The notes under the pieces are model-generated. The model had not been told where the DNA came from and did no database searches. It worked only from the letters and a program-made list of their open reading frames with translations. Of a stretch of DNA of 64,000 nucleotides, positions 50,194 through 59,767 are shown one piece after another. The stretch lies in assembly GCF_000688235.1 (NCBI RefSeq), contig NZ_JHYO01000019.1:1-64000 (forward strand). The letters run 5' to 3'. Both the position numbers and the translations under genes were made by a program. The stretch's first letter is position 1. Each line of letters opens with the position of its first letter. The DNA comes from Terasakiella pusilla DSM 6293. Its GTDB lineage: Bacteria; Pseudomonadota; Alphaproteobacteria; Rhodospirillales; Terasakiellaceae.

Positions 50194-51375
50194 ATGAGTA
50201 TTAACATAGTTTCAGGACAAAGCGCGATTGCCACTGCCAATAATGCAGGTAACGCCGCTATGTCCCCGCAAGCACAAGCTGGTAGTCGCGGTGGGGAAGG
50301 GGTGAAAATCCAAATTTCCGCACAGTCACTGGCGGCTGACATGCAAGAAGAAATCGGCGCGGCCTTTTCGGAACGTGCGGAGAAAAAACAGGGTAAAAAA
50401 CGTTCTCTCAAGCCGGATAATGCAGAGCTGGCAAAACGGGTTGAGCAGGTTAAAAAGATTGACGATTATCTCAATAAACTCCCTGATCTGAAAAACCGTA
50501 AAGATGAAATTTCGGACATTACCCAGCGGTCGCGTCAGCAAAGCTTTTCCAGTAAGGACGAGTTGCTGGATTATCTGAAAAATGAACTGTCCAAACATGA
50601 AGACCCTGATCCGGTGCAGGTCTATGCGGTGCTGGAACATATCTCCCACACGTTGGATGATAGCGATAGCGAGCAACTGCGCAGCATTGTTGAAGAGGCA
50701 ACCAACAGCTATCTGGCGGAAAACGGGCGTGAAATTCACTCTGGGATGATCATTTCAGAAAGTGCAGCACTTTATGCCAGTGAAGCGCTGGGCAGCATGG
50801 TTGATCTGCGTAACCTCTATATGGCAGAGGTCGCTGCAGATGCGGGTATCGGTCACACGTTTTGTTCCATCATGGAAAAATATGGCGAAAAAGGCTTTAC
50901 GGATGCTGTGGAATATCTCATTCGTGCCGCTGGTGCCGATATGTCGTCCATGTCATCCAATGTGGATAAAAATCAGCAAAAAGCCGTGATTGATAATCTC
51001 TACCAGTTGGAAGTGGTCAAAACGACCTATGATCAGGCAAGCGTGTCGGTGAAACGCCTTGAAGGGTTTTATAGTGGTGTGCCGGAAAATGCGGCCTTCA
51101 AGATTATGCAAGGCACGTTTGAGGCTGTGGATCGTCCGTTTAGCGTTTCCGCCAACCAGATCACAAAACTGGCTGACTCGGTTTTATCCTCTCCCATCGA
51201 AGGGAAAATTGCGGTCTTGCGCGAAGTCAGGACGGTTCTGTCGAACCTGCCTCTGCGCACCTATTCGCAGGATACGCAAGAAGCGATCCGTAATAAGGAC
51301 CGGATTATGGATAGTGTCGTTGAAGCGCAGGACATCGCTGACGAGATCGAGCAAGATATGCTGGAGAATGAATAA
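50194..51375 (+). CDS. sctW: SctW gatekeeper (YopN-TyeA/BopN type)
   Basis: This 393-residue protein matches the YopN/InvE/BopN gatekeeper that blocks effectors until host contact and orders translocator before effector export. It has an N-terminal secretion region with the ISAQSLAADMQEEI chaperone-binding stretch, several helix bundles (for example ELAKRVEQVKKIDDYLNKLPD), and a C-terminal TyeA-like part, so YopN and TyeA appear fused. A SycN-like chaperone gene follows with an overlapping stop/start. A TyeA gene is not present separately. Confidence 0.82.
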   Translation: MSINIVSGQSAIATANNAGNAAMSPQAQAGSRGGEGVKIQISAQSLAADMQEEIGAAFSERAEKKQGKKRSLKPDNAELAKRVEQVKKIDDYLNKLPDLKNRKDEISDITQRSRQQSFSSKDELLDYLKNELSKHEDPDPVQVYAVLEHISHTLDDSDSEQLRSIVEEATNSYLAENGREIHSGMIISESAALYASEALGSMVDLRNLYMAEVAADAGIGHTFCSIMEKYGEKGFTDAVEYLIRAAGADMSSMSSNVDKNQQKAVIDNLYQLEVVKTTYDQASVSVKRLEGFYSGVPENAAFKIMQGTFEAVDRPFSVSANQITKLADSVLSSPIEGKIAVLREVRTVLSNLPLRTYSQDTQEAIRNKDRIMDSVVEAQDIADEIEQDMLENE

Positions 51376-51740
51376 TGTTTTTTGATGATCTGTTAACACG
51401 ATTTGGCGAAAGCATGGGCATAGAGGGACTTCGGTTCGACGAAAATAACCTCTGTGAATTTGAATTTGAACGTCTGGGGACTCTCCAGTTGGAGAAAGCA
51501 GAAGATCACATCACTGTGGCGCTGTCTCAGACTTATGACCGGTTTAAACCGGATATGGCACGCAAAGCACTGGCCCAAAGCCATTTTGACACCATCTTTC
51601 GTCATCCGGTGAGATCCGGTCTGTCGAAAGATGAACGGCTGATCTTTTTTGTCCGTCTGGACCAAAGTCAGGCCGATCTCAGTATCCTTGAACAGGTGCT
51701 GGATGAATTGTCAGAACGGTTCCGCCAGTTGGCGGCGTGA
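51375..51740 (+). CDS. SycN-like chaperone for the gatekeeper
   Basis: This 121-residue protein has the class I chaperone fold pattern: an N-terminal helix (FFDDLLTRFGESMG), strands around LCEFEFERLGTLQLEK and ITVALSQTYD, and a C-terminal helix (EQVLDELSERFRQL). Its position directly after the gatekeeper gene, sharing TAATG, matches sycN/pcrN-type genes. No separate YscB partner is visible, so it may act as a homodimer. Confidence 0.7.
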   Translation: MFFDDLLTRFGESMGIEGLRFDENNLCEFEFERLGTLQLEKAEDHITVALSQTYDRFKPDMARKALAQSHFDTIFRHPVRSGLSKDERLIFFVRLDQSQADLSILEQVLDELSERFRQLAA

Positions 51741-51755
51741 TTAGGAGGATGTCTT

Positions 51756-52136
51756 ATGGCTATTCAAAATAACGCTCCGATTATTAACTTTGACCGCGGG
51801 ATTGGTCGGATCGGCAATCAGGGGGTGCAGGAAACGCTGGGCGATCAGCGCAAAACCAAGCTGGCCCCGTCCGAAGCCAACACATCGGGTATGGTGTCGC
51901 GACTGCAAAATGCACCGACCCTGAGTTCCCAGACCCGAATGGCGGTGATGCCGTTTATCAGTGATCGTGAAATTCTGTCGCCGCATAAGTTTGAGGCAGA
52001 ACTTAAAAACGCGATGAAGGCGCTGGACCAGATGGGAAATCATGAAGCTCTTGGCGAGATGAAGGCCGCGATTGAAGATCATCAGAACCTTCAGGAAGCC
52101 TTGCAGTATTTCCGTGAAATGTTGTTTGCAGGATAA
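51756..52136 (+). CDS. sctX: SctX export protein (YscX-like)
   Basis: This 126-residue protein corresponds by size, order and C-terminal helical pattern (HEALGEMKAAIEDHQNLQEAL) to YscX, an early secreted protein specific to Ysc-type systems that works with YscY and binds SctV. The N-terminal part is polar and probably unstructured, as for a secreted protein. GGAGG precedes the ATG. The YscY-like gene follows after 8 bp. Confidence 0.7.
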   Translation: MAIQNNAPIINFDRGIGRIGNQGVQETLGDQRKTKLAPSEANTSGMVSRLQNAPTLSSQTRMAVMPFISDREILSPHKFEAELKNAMKALDQMGNHEALGEMKAAIEDHQNLQEALQYFREMLFAG

Positions 52137-52144
52137 GATCAAGG

Positions 52145-52492
52145 ATGACGAAACGAAAGTCGGAGCCTGCGCTCTCAAATAATTCCTGGGATGCCTTGAT
52201 GGTGTTGGCCTTTTTCCTGATCGATGCTCAGCGTGCTGAAAAGGCGCTGTCGATCTTAAAAGGGATGCATCATATCAACGATCAGGACGCGCAGGTTCAT
52301 AAGCTGTTGGCCTATGGTCATTTTCAAAATGGCGATGGTGCGCAAGCTCTGTTTCATATTGATCAGGTCTACAAGCTGAGTGACGAGAAAGAAGATATCG
52401 ACGGGCTGGAAATTCTGCGCGCGCGTGCCCTTGCGTCCCAAGGCGAACTCCAAAAAGCACAAGACATTCTGGAAAGGATCAACAAAGGCTGA
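52145..52492 (+). CDS. sctY: SctY chaperone (YscY-like, TPR)
   Basis: This 115-residue helical protein has TPR-like repeats (WDALMVLAFFLIDAQRAEKAL, then VHKLLAYGHFQNGDGAQAL, then ILRARALASQGELQKAQDIL). It fits YscY, the chaperone of YscX. In Yersinia the order is yscX-yscY-yscV, the same as here. Confidence 0.75.
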   Translation: MTKRKSEPALSNNSWDALMVLAFFLIDAQRAEKALSILKGMHHINDQDAQVHKLLAYGHFQNGDGAQALFHIDQVYKLSDEKEDIDGLEILRARALASQGELQKAQDILERINKG

Positions 52493-52513
52493 TCCCTTTG
52501 GTGGAAAAGATTT

Positions 52514-54616
52514 ATGGATAAAATACTCGGCCTTTTAGTGCTTATGTCCAAGCGGACTGACATCGCGCTTGCGGTGTTGTTGATGGCGATCATCTTTATG
52601 ATGATCCTGCCGATGCCGACGCTGGTGGTGGATACGTTGATTGCCACCAATATGACTTTGTCCGTTATCCTGTTGATGGTGGCGGTCTATTTGCCGTCAC
52701 CGCTTGGGTTTACGTCTTTTCCGGCGGTATTGTTGATTACAACGCTGTTTCGATTGGCGCTGTCGATCACCACAACCCGTTTGATCCTGTTGCAAGCTGA
52801 TGCGGGTGCGATCGTTGAAACGTTTGGTAACTTTGTGGTGCAGGGAAACCTGATCGTTGGTCTGGTTATCTTTTTGATCATCACGATCGTCCAGTTTATC
52901 GTAATCACCAAAGGCTCTGAACGTGTCGCAGAAGTCGGCGCGCGTTTTTCCCTTGATGCGATGCCGGGTAAGCAGATGTCCATTGATGGGGATATGCGCG
53001 CCGGCACCATTGATATGAAAGAGGCCAAGCGCCGCCGTTCCATGGTGGAGAAAGAAAGCCAGCTTTACGGCGCCATGGACGGTGCCATGAAGTTTGTGAA
53101 GGGCGATGCGATCGCGGGCCTGATTATCATCTTCGTCAACATCTTGGGTGGTGTCTCCATCGGGGCCATGCAGCGCGGGATGGAAATTAGCGATGCCTTG
53201 CAGGTCTATTCTATCCTGACGATTGGTGATGGTCTTGTCTCCCAAATTCCGGCTCTGTTGATCTCCATTACTGCGGGGATCATTGTAACCCGCATTAGTG
53301 ACGATGATGTGGAAAACGCAAACCTTGGGTCCGACATTACCGGACAAGTGTTTGGTCATCATCGCGCTTTGTTGGTCGCCTCTGCGATTTTGGTGGGTTT
53401 TGGGTTTATTCCGGGTTTTCCGACCACGATCTTTTTGATCCTTGCAGCCCTTGTCGGCGGCGGTGGCGTGATGCTCAATAAATTTCAGTCCGGCAAATTT
53501 GGCAAGAAAGAGGGTGGGGACGACGAAGAGGGCGGATTGGCCATCGTCGCGGAAGAGGATTACAACGAAAATCTGGATTCTAAAGCATCTGCGGCAGAAC
53601 TGACCCTGACCACACCGTTGATTATTGATGTCAGTAGTGACGGACGAAGTTCGATCAATGATAAAAAGCTGAATAACGAGCTGATCCGGCTGCGGCGCGC
53701 GCTCTATTTTGATTTGGGCGTCCCGTTCCCTGAAATTTACCTGCGCTTTAACCAGAATTTGGCCCCGGGTAGTTATACTATTTTGATCAACGAAGTCCCG
53801 ACCTGTCAGGGTAAAATCCTGGCGGGTAAATTGCTGTCACGCGAAAAGGTGGACGATCTCGCCATGTTGAATATCGAGGTGGAGAAGGGCGAGAAGTTCC
53901 TGCCCAACCTTGAGACGCTTTGGGTGGATGCAAAACATAAGGACCGCATGGATGCCATGGGCTATTCTTACATGGAAGGTGCGACCATCCTGACCTATCA
54001 CTTGTCGTATGTTCTTAAACAGCATGCAGAAGAATTTATCGGTATTCAGGAAACCAAGCGCCTGATTGATACGTTTGAAAGTGAATATGGGGAACTGATC
54101 AAGGAAGCACAGCGCGTCTTGCCGATCCAGAAGATCAACGAGATTTTAAAACGTCTGGTGAGCGAAGATGTTTCTATTCGGAACCTGCGAACGATCTTTG
54201 AAGCCTTAATCGAATGGGGCCAGAAGGAAAAAGACACCGTCTTGTTGGTGGAATATGTCCGTGGCTCCTTAAGCCGCCATATCTGTCATAAGTATAAGAC
54301 ATCACAGAATATCTTGCCGTCTTATATGTTTACGCCGGATGTGGAAGATACTATCCGTAACGAAATCCGCCAGACCTCAACGGGGAGCTATCTTGCCCTT
54401 GATCCGGCGGCGGTGCGCAAGCTGGTGACGAACTTGAAGGAAACGGTTGGGGACTTATCTGCCCAGCCTCATCAGCCGGTTCTGCTGACCTCAATGGATA
54501 TCCGCCGATATGTCCGCAAGATGATTGAGGCGGAACTGTACGAGTTGCCGGTCCTGTCCTATCAAGAGCTGGCCAAGGACGTGAATATTCAGCCTTTGGG
54601 TCGTGTAACACTGTAA
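52514..54616 (+). CDS. sctV: SctV export gate protein
   Basis: This 700-residue protein is the YscV/InvA/FlhA-type gate. About eight transmembrane helices fill the first 320 residues, with the FHIPEP-type signature [18 protein letters not shown] near 148-165. A charged linker and the large cytosolic nonamer-ring domain follow (about 350-700). Length and domains are complete. It is the last gene of the P4 operon and is followed by a strong terminator. Confidence 0.97.
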   Translation: MDKILGLLVLMSKRTDIALAVLLMAIIFMMILPMPTLVVDTLIATNMTLSVILLMVAVYLPSPLGFTSFPAVLLITTLFRLALSITTTRLILLQADAGAIVETFGNFVVQGNLIVGLVIFLIITIVQFIVITKGSERVAEVGARFSLDAMPGKQMSIDGDMRAGTIDMKEAKRRRSMVEKESQLYGAMDGAMKFVKGDAIAGLIIIFVNILGGVSIGAMQRGMEISDALQVYSILTIGDGLVSQIPALLISITAGIIVTRISDDDVENANLGSDITGQVFGHHRALLVASAILVGFGFIPGFPTTIFLILAALVGGGGVMLNKFQSGKFGKKEGGDDEEGGLAIVAEEDYNENLDSKASAAELTLTTPLIIDVSSDGRSSINDKKLNNELIRLRRALYFDLGVPFPEIYLRFNQNLAPGSYTILINEVPTCQGKILAGKLLSREKVDDLAMLNIEVEKGEKFLPNLETLWVDAKHKDRMDAMGYSYMEGATILTYHLSYVLKQHAEEFIGIQETKRLIDTFESEYGELIKEAQRVLPIQKINEILKRLVSEDVSIRNLRTIFEALIEWGQKEKDTVLLVEYVRGSLSRHICHKYKTSQNILPSYMFTPDVEDTIRNEIRQTSTGSYLALDPAAVRKLVTNLKETVGDLSAQPHQPVLLTSMDIRRYVRKMIEAELYELPVLSYQELAKDVNIQPLGRVTL

Positions 54617-54651
54617 GCAAACCGTAAAGCTGTTTTAAAGCGTTGAAACAA

Positions 54652-54686
54652 AGGCACGAGAGGAGCGATCTTCTCGTGCCTTTTTC
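54652..54686 (+). terminator. Intrinsic terminator after sctV
   Basis: AGGCACGAGA (54652-54661) pairs perfectly with TCTCGTGCCT (54672-54681), followed by TTTTC. Confidence 0.92.
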
Positions 54687-54939
54687 TATGAGGGGACGCA
54701 GGCCCTATTACCTATAGGCAGAGATGGCGTATAGAGGTTGTTCAACTTCATGAAGCTGTGTGGGCAGGGCAGGGGAAGGGGGCCTTGATCAATGTCGGGC
54801 TGCTGAGAACCTGAGAGGTAAGGTCAAGGTTCAGATCAAGGGCAAAAGAAAAAAGCAATGCTCTCCGCTTATCAGGACAGATCTCTGCGTACTCTCTTCA
54901 AGCGGCAGAAGGAGCAGGGGGGAAGAGGAAAGGAAACAT

Positions 54940-54972
54940 AAAAAAATGGCCTCCCTGGTGAGGGAGGCCATT
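54940..54972 (-). terminator. Intrinsic terminator of the effector 2 operon
   Basis: AATGGCCTCCCT (54945-54956) pairs perfectly with AGGGAGGCCATT (54961-54972) around a GGTG loop. Read on the reverse strand the stem is followed by a T run (complement of 54940-54946). Confidence 0.92.
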
Positions 54973-55002
54973 GGTAGGCGGCTTTACTGTAGACGGTCCG
55001 GC

Positions 55003-57195
55003 TTATGCGCGGATTTCGTCGTAGAAGGCTCTTAACATATTGATGTTGCCTTCGGTTGCAACTTCAGGATCAAGCCCGTGACGTTGCACAAGTTGCTCAA
55101 CTGCCTCTTCTGGGGTTGAGTCGGATACAGCGGCGTTAAACATCTGTTGAACGTGCTGAACCACGCGTGCAGCCCCCATCCCAAATTCATTCAGGAACTC
55201 TGGGTCTTTAATGAAGGCAGGCATGACGTTGCGCAGGATAAAGGCATCATTGGTAACGGTATCTGCCGTATCAACGCCATATTTAGCACGCAAAGCACTG
55301 CCTTCACCATCTTGGAGGTTCTGAATACCCGTCATCAGCTGTTTGAACTGATCTGGCAGATCATCGGTACTGCGCAGGATTTTATTCAAAATCGTTTGCT
55401 CAAGTTGTGGTCCCGTCATTTCAAGGGCGCCCGGGTGGTCGAAAACGGCTTGTTTTACCTCATCGATCCAGTCTTGAACCATCGCTTTGACATGTGCGGA
55501 GGCGACCCAAGACGCGGGGTTATCCGTTCTCAATAAGTTGCCACTGTTATAATCAACAGTATTTTGTTGATCTTCCAACAAGGCAAGGACGATATTGTTC
55601 ATTTGAACATGGCTGAGGCCACAGGCAACTTTGGCAATCTGGAAGACGTCGTCACGTTCTTCGCGAGATTTCAAATTCCCGTTTGCTGTTGTGAGCTGGT
55701 CCTTTAAAGTGGCTGCAATTGTCTGGTCATCGGCATTTTGGACAGCGGCAAATGCATCTTGAATTTCAAGAGTTTTGAAGTCCGGTGTGTCTGCAAAGCC
55801 GATATGGACTTCTGCACCTTTACGCACAACGCCATAGTCGTTACCTACATTGTCTTCTTGACGGAAGTCATTACACCCGTCAAGTGCGGCATCTACTGCG
55901 GCTCTCAGGGCGTTCAGGTCTGCTGTGTAGTCTGTCCCGTTGATGGTGATCTGATTGCCCGTCAGGTCATCCAGAAGATCCAACGCACCTGAAATTTCAT
56001 AAAGTTGTGCCTCGATATGGCCTAGACCATATTTTTGACCTTGTTTGATGAAAGCTTCGCCCGCATTTTCATTTGGATCATTCGGGTTGGTTAACAGGTT
56101 CATGGCGTTGCTGAACGGCTGGAAGACGATGTCACGCTGCGCATCTTTGTTGATATGCTCGCGGTGCATTTGGAAGTTTCCGCCATCCGGCGCAGCAAAA
56201 CGTGTGGAGATAAAGCTGGTGCAATGCTGGAACTGGCGACCGATGGATTTAAACGCATTTAGGACACGTGTCCCTGTGCTGGTGCCTTCATCGCCGTGAT
56301 GAGCAAGCCCACGAAAGACCGGTGGCATCCCTGAACCTTCGATTTTAACAAACAGGTCCGGCTGGCCCCCATTCGGATCATTCAGTTTATCAAAGCAAAT
56401 CGCGCCTTTTTTGGACGGCATACGGCTCTCGAAATCTTCAATGCCACGCTGTGTCGCATGACCATGATTGATCGGGCTCGCGGAACGTTCGTTGAAGTGA
56501 GTCGAAATACGGTCATAAGCCGTTGGTGCGGAACTTAAGAAGTTATAGACCTTGTTGCCGGGATCTTTCATCAACATGGATCCGCTGCCGATCAAGCTAT
56601 CATCGCCATCAGCGCCGGCTTTTGCCATCATATACCATGACAGAGCCAATGTTGTATGGGTGTTGGAACGTACGTTGACGTCCTGCCCGCCCTGTTGGAT
56701 ATCGTAGGAACCATCGGCATTTGGTCGTGAGTGCTGGATCGCGGACATGATCTTTTCACCGGTGTTGATCAGGTCGCGCACATCTTGTTGAGAGAGGGGA
56801 GAGCCGATATCTTGGCGATAGGCATCCATGCGGGCGTCCAGACCCGGCGCGGTTTGCAACAGACCATGCGGGGATGGGGTGTTGAGCTGCGCAACGGTCG
56901 GGTTGGCATTCATCGGTACCGGTGGGGACGGGCGGAAGAAGGCGCCGATCCGATCAAAGAAGTTGGTGATGGAATTTTTGATCTGGCTAAAGATGCCCGG
57001 TGCGTTACCTGCCCCAATATTGTGACCTTGCAAAGCGCCGCCCGGTGGGGCTGGCTGCATGTTGACACCGCCATTATTGGCGTTCTGGGCGTTTTGTGCC
57101 CCTTGTGCGCCTTGACCTACGTTTTGAACGCCGCCGTTCCCGGGTGGGATCAAAGGTTGATAGAGGCCTGGGTTATTTATGATCGGATTTACCAT
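55003..57195 (-). CDS. Candidate type III effector 2
   Basis: This 730-residue protein matches no family I recognise. The first 65 residues are rich in N, G, Q and P; an amphipathic aromatic segment follows (SQIKNSITNFFDRIGAFF, about 71-88), then GSPLSQQDVRDLI near 130, similar to effector 1. A central region has RGIEDFESRMPSKKGAICFD and LFVKIEGSGMPPVF followed by HHGDEG; two histidines and acidic residues there could be catalytic, but this is only a remark. No Sec signal or membrane helix. It lies 33 bp after its CesT chaperone under promoter P8 and ends at a strong terminator. Confidence 0.65.
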   Translation of the reverse strand: MVNPIINNPGLYQPLIPPGNGGVQNVGQGAQGAQNAQNANNGGVNMQPAPPGGALQGHNIGAGNAPGIFSQIKNSITNFFDRIGAFFRPSPPVPMNANPTVAQLNTPSPHGLLQTAPGLDARMDAYRQDIGSPLSQQDVRDLINTGEKIMSAIQHSRPNADGSYDIQQGGQDVNVRSNTHTTLALSWYMMAKAGADGDDSLIGSGSMLMKDPGNKVYNFLSSAPTAYDRISTHFNERSASPINHGHATQRGIEDFESRMPSKKGAICFDKLNDPNGGQPDLFVKIEGSGMPPVFRGLAHHGDEGTSTGTRVLNAFKSIGRQFQHCTSFISTRFAAPDGGNFQMHREHINKDAQRDIVFQPFSNAMNLLTNPNDPNENAGEAFIKQGQKYGLGHIEAQLYEISGALDLLDDLTGNQITINGTDYTADLNALRAAVDAALDGCNDFRQEDNVGNDYGVVRKGAEVHIGFADTPDFKTLEIQDAFAAVQNADDQTIAATLKDQLTTANGNLKSREERDDVFQIAKVACGLSHVQMNNIVLALLEDQQNTVDYNSGNLLRTDNPASWVASAHVKAMVQDWIDEVKQAVFDHPGALEMTGPQLEQTILNKILRSTDDLPDQFKQLMTGIQNLQDGEGSALRAKYGVDTADTVTNDAFILRNVMPAFIKDPEFLNEFGMGAARVVQHVQQMFNAAVSDSTPEEAVEQLVQRHGLDPEVATEGNINMLRAFYDEIRA

Positions 57196-57228
57196 GGGGT
57201 TACTCCTAATTTGCGTATTCTGCGGGGA

Positions 57229-57738
57229 TTAACCGCGAATGAACTGATCTGGACGGGAGGCGGAGGAAGATGGGGCAGCAGGTGCATCAAGGTTAGCGAA
57301 GAATTGCTCATCCATATCGCCATCAGTGTTGACGTCGTTTTCGCGCCAGTTTTCCAGTGAAGCACGCCAGAACTCGGCCACATCCACAAAGCCCTTGATG
57401 ATGTCGGCTAGTTTTTCCGGCTCTAGGGCATGGTTTGGTACGGCAAAGCTCAGGATCACGTTGTCCGTTTCTTCATGAACCCCAAGTGTGCTGCCGCCAG
57501 TCCCTTTAAAGACAACGTTGGCAGACAGCAGGTATTTATAAACGGTGCCGCGTGCGTTAACCGGAACCTGTCCCAAATCAGCCACCAGCAGAAGAGAGTC
57601 ACCTTCCGCGTCGGCTTCATGGACAAATTCAATGGAAATTTTGTCGACGATCAGGACGTGATATTTCAAAAAATCGTCGATTGCCGCAAGGTTAACGTGT
57701 TTCGCAAATTCGGTTAAGATTGCTTCAAATTGGCTCAT
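57229..57738 (-). CDS. CesT-family type III secretion chaperone 2
   Basis: This 169-residue acidic protein is a paralogue of the chaperone at 18546. Corresponding segments are LLSANVVFKGTGGSTLGV and FVDVAEFWRASLE. It has an extra P/S-rich C-terminal extension, and like the other chaperone its last residues are IRG. It is the first gene of the P8 operon and lies just upstream of the candidate effector, the usual class I arrangement. Confidence 0.8.
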   Translation of the reverse strand: MSQFEAILTEFAKHVNLAAIDDFLKYHVLIVDKISIEFVHEADAEGDSLLLVADLGQVPVNARGTVYKYLLSANVVFKGTGGSTLGVHEETDNVILSFAVPNHALEPEKLADIIKGFVDVAEFWRASLENWRENDVNTDGDMDEQFFANLDAPAAPSSSASRPDQFIRG

Positions 57739-57801
57739 GATTTACTCACCTGTTTAACTGAAATGATATGTGCTAGCCAGCATGTTGGCTCTGATAGGTA
57801 A

Positions 57802-57826
57802 GTGACTTTTGAGGCCAAATAGTTTC
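57802..57826 (-). promoter_or_regulatory. ECF-type promoter P8 (chaperone/effector operon 2)
   Basis: On the reverse strand GAAAC (57826-57822), 15 bp, GTCAC (57806-57802) continuing TTAC; one mismatch to GTTAC. It lies 64 bp upstream of the chaperone start. Confidence 0.65.
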
Positions 57827-57925
57827 ACAAAATTTCAAATATAGGGTGTGCGAAAGTATCTGAGGAAGTTCAAAGCTGCTCAGTAAAAGGTGTTTTGTAA
57901 ATGGATGTCGTATTTAAGCGGGGGG

Positions 57926-58684
57926 CTATTTTCTAAAGAAGACAGAAGCCAACCAGCCGGCGATCAAGGCGATTAAGACCGCGATGACACCATAAGCCAG
58001 GCTATGGCGTTGGGCAAAATCATAGATTCGTGCTTCCATCCCGATTTTAGAGACGATGATCGGTGTAATCTGGGAATGGACGACTTCTTGGTCCTGTACC
58101 AGATAGATGTAAACAAGGTATGTGCCGACAGGGACGTTGGCCGGAAACTCGATATCTGCGCGGAACAGCCGTTTGCCCAAAAGCACCACATTAGATGCTG
58201 CCGCGTCATAGAGACCATCGCGTTGTTTCGATCGGATCAAGGCTTGCCAGAAAGCCTCCTTCTTCTCGTCATCCACATTGATGTGGGACGGCGCAAGATA
58301 GGGTTTTAGGTGTTGAGCACCCAGTTCTAGGCGGGCTTTGGTTTCCTCATTGACGATGGTGTCCACGTCACCTGTACTGGCAATTTTAAAGAAAGCAGGG
58401 GTGTTGCTAAAGGCAACCTGTTCTTTGTTGGCCCAAATGCCCATCATGCGGCCTTTTTTGCGCACCACTTCGCGATTGGAGGGGCCACGGACGGTAATGA
58501 TCACATCTCCTTTGCCGGAGATGGAGCCAAACAGCAGGATTTTTGAACCGCTAAAGCCGGTATCAATGGCGACAAGATCGTCATCAAGTGCGGCGACGAT
58601 CTCATTGGGATCCATATTGGCATTGGCTTGGGTAGCAAGATTTACGCCGTAGAAAATCAGGAGCAGTGAGAGAAGCTGTTTCAT
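57926..58684 (-). CDS. TIGR02186-like membrane-anchored protein
   Basis: This 252-residue protein has a signal peptide (cleavage near ANA, residue 22), a periplasmic domain with DTGFSGSKILLFGSI and ITVRGPSNREVVRKKGRMMGIW, and one C-terminal transmembrane helix (AYGVIAVLIALIAGWLASVFF). It resembles the TIGR02186 family, common in Alphaproteobacteria next to TauE/SafE exporters. The exporter gene lies 5 bp upstream in the same direction, supporting a shared function in export or handling of a sulfur oxyanion. Biochemical function not established to my knowledge. Confidence 0.8.
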   Translation of the reverse strand: MKQLLSLLLIFYGVNLATQANANMDPNEIVAALDDDLVAIDTGFSGSKILLFGSISGKGDVIITVRGPSNREVVRKKGRMMGIWANKEQVAFSNTPAFFKIASTGDVDTIVNEETKARLELGAQHLKPYLAPSHINVDDEKKEAFWQALIRSKQRDGLYDAAASNVVLLGKRLFRADIEFPANVPVGTYLVYIYLVQDQEVVHSQITPIIVSKIGMEARIYDFAQRHSLAYGVIAVLIALIAGWLASVFFRK

Positions 58685-58689
58685 GATAA

Positions 58690-59622
58690 TTAGTGCCCTC
58701 CGCCCGTTCCGAGACTAAACAAATCGCTGGGGGTCAGGATCAGGTCGATCCCTAGCTTGACGCAGACCGCCAAGACCATCAGGGCCAACAGAACGCGCAG
58801 TTGCTCGGCTTGTAACTTCATCCCAACACGTGCGCCAAATTGTGCACCAATGACCCCGCCGATAAGCAACAGCAGGGCGAGCACAATATCAACCGTCTGG
58901 TTGGTCGCCGCTTGAAGGATGGTTACGTTTGCAGTTACGAAAATGATTTGGAATAAAGATGTACCGACAACAACCGATGTCGGCATACCCAAAAGATAGA
59001 TCATCGCAGGGACCATGATGAAGCCGCCGCCAACGCCCATGATCGCTGCCAGAATCCCCACAACGACGCCTACACCGATCGGGAGAAGGGCGCTGATATA
59101 GAGCTTGGAGCGACGAAAACGCATTTTAAAGGGCAGCTTATGTTGCCAGCCGGAATGGTCTTTACGTTTATGCGCGCCGCCACTGCCGACATAGCCTTTG
59201 TGCTTGCGGATAATGGCGCGCGTGCTTTCAAAAAACATCAATCCGCCAATAACGGATAGAAAAACCACGTAGGACAGGCGGATGACCAGATCAATCTGAC
59301 CGGAGGCCGTCAGTGCAGAAAATAGCCAGACACCACTGGTTGAACCGATCACCCCGCCGACCAGCAACATGATCCCCATCTTGAAATCAACGTTTTTACG
59401 CCGGGTGTGGGCAATAACGCCCGAAACACTGGAGGCGACAATCTGGTTCGCTTCCGTCGCAACTGCAACGGTTGGTGGAATGCCGATAAAGATTAAAAGC
59501 GGTGTCATCAAAAAGCCACCGCCGACACCAAACATACCGGATAAAAAACCGACAACGCCACCCATTCCCAACAAGAGAAAGATGTTGACGGAGATCTCGG
59601 CGATTGGAAGGTAGATGTTCAT
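58690..59622 (-). CDS. TauE/SafE family exporter 1
   Basis: This 310-residue membrane protein belongs to the TauE/SafE family of sulfite and sulfonate exporters. Two homologous halves each contain the glycine-rich motif (GFLSGMFGVGGGFLMTP near 24-40 and GILAAIMGVGGGFIMVPAM near 190-208), with eight or so transmembrane helices. It is followed by the TIGR02186-like gene and preceded by a paralogue. The transported anion is not certain. Confidence 0.88.
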   Translation of the reverse strand: MNIYLPIAEISVNIFLLLGMGGVVGFLSGMFGVGGGFLMTPLLIFIGIPPTVAVATEANQIVASSVSGVIAHTRRKNVDFKMGIMLLVGGVIGSTSGVWLFSALTASGQIDLVIRLSYVVFLSVIGGLMFFESTRAIIRKHKGYVGSGGAHKRKDHSGWQHKLPFKMRFRRSKLYISALLPIGVGVVVGILAAIMGVGGGFIMVPAMIYLLGMPTSVVVGTSLFQIIFVTANVTILQAATNQTVDIVLALLLLIGGVIGAQFGARVGMKLQAEQLRVLLALMVLAVCVKLGIDLILTPSDLFSLGTGGGH

Positions 59623-59767
59623 GCGTTTTGCGGCCTGGACATTCGGGTGGTGCTATTGATCTGTAAGCATATGCAATATATCTATTTTTAAGCTATTCCA
59701 AACATAAGAGCAACCTTATTGAGTTAAGGTGCAAGATAAACTGTGCAAGTGCAAAAATACATACACT
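59623..59767. other. Intergenic region between the two exporter genes
   Basis: A 145-bp AT-rich gap. It contains the interrupted palindrome ATAAG-N6-CTTAT at 59704-59719, which could be a regulator site for the downstream exporter operon. Nothing else is recognised. Confidence 0.35.

Larger units (their letters stand above)
54617..55002. other. Intergenic region between converging sctV and effector 2
   Basis: This 386-bp stretch contains two terminators, one for each converging operon (54652-54686 and 54940-54972). The roughly 250 bp between them are purine-rich with no gene I can support; a 91-codon open frame at 54760 crosses the second terminator and enters effector 2 antisense, so it is not believed. 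Confidence 0.75.

Noticed and set aside
54617..55002. tRNA or small RNA gene in the gap after sctV
   Set aside because: No cloverleaf arms or T-loop sequence; the only structures are the two terminators.
54760..55035. Forward 91-codon frame after sctV
   Set aside because: It runs through a strong terminator and into the antisense of effector 2; composition is basic and random-looking.
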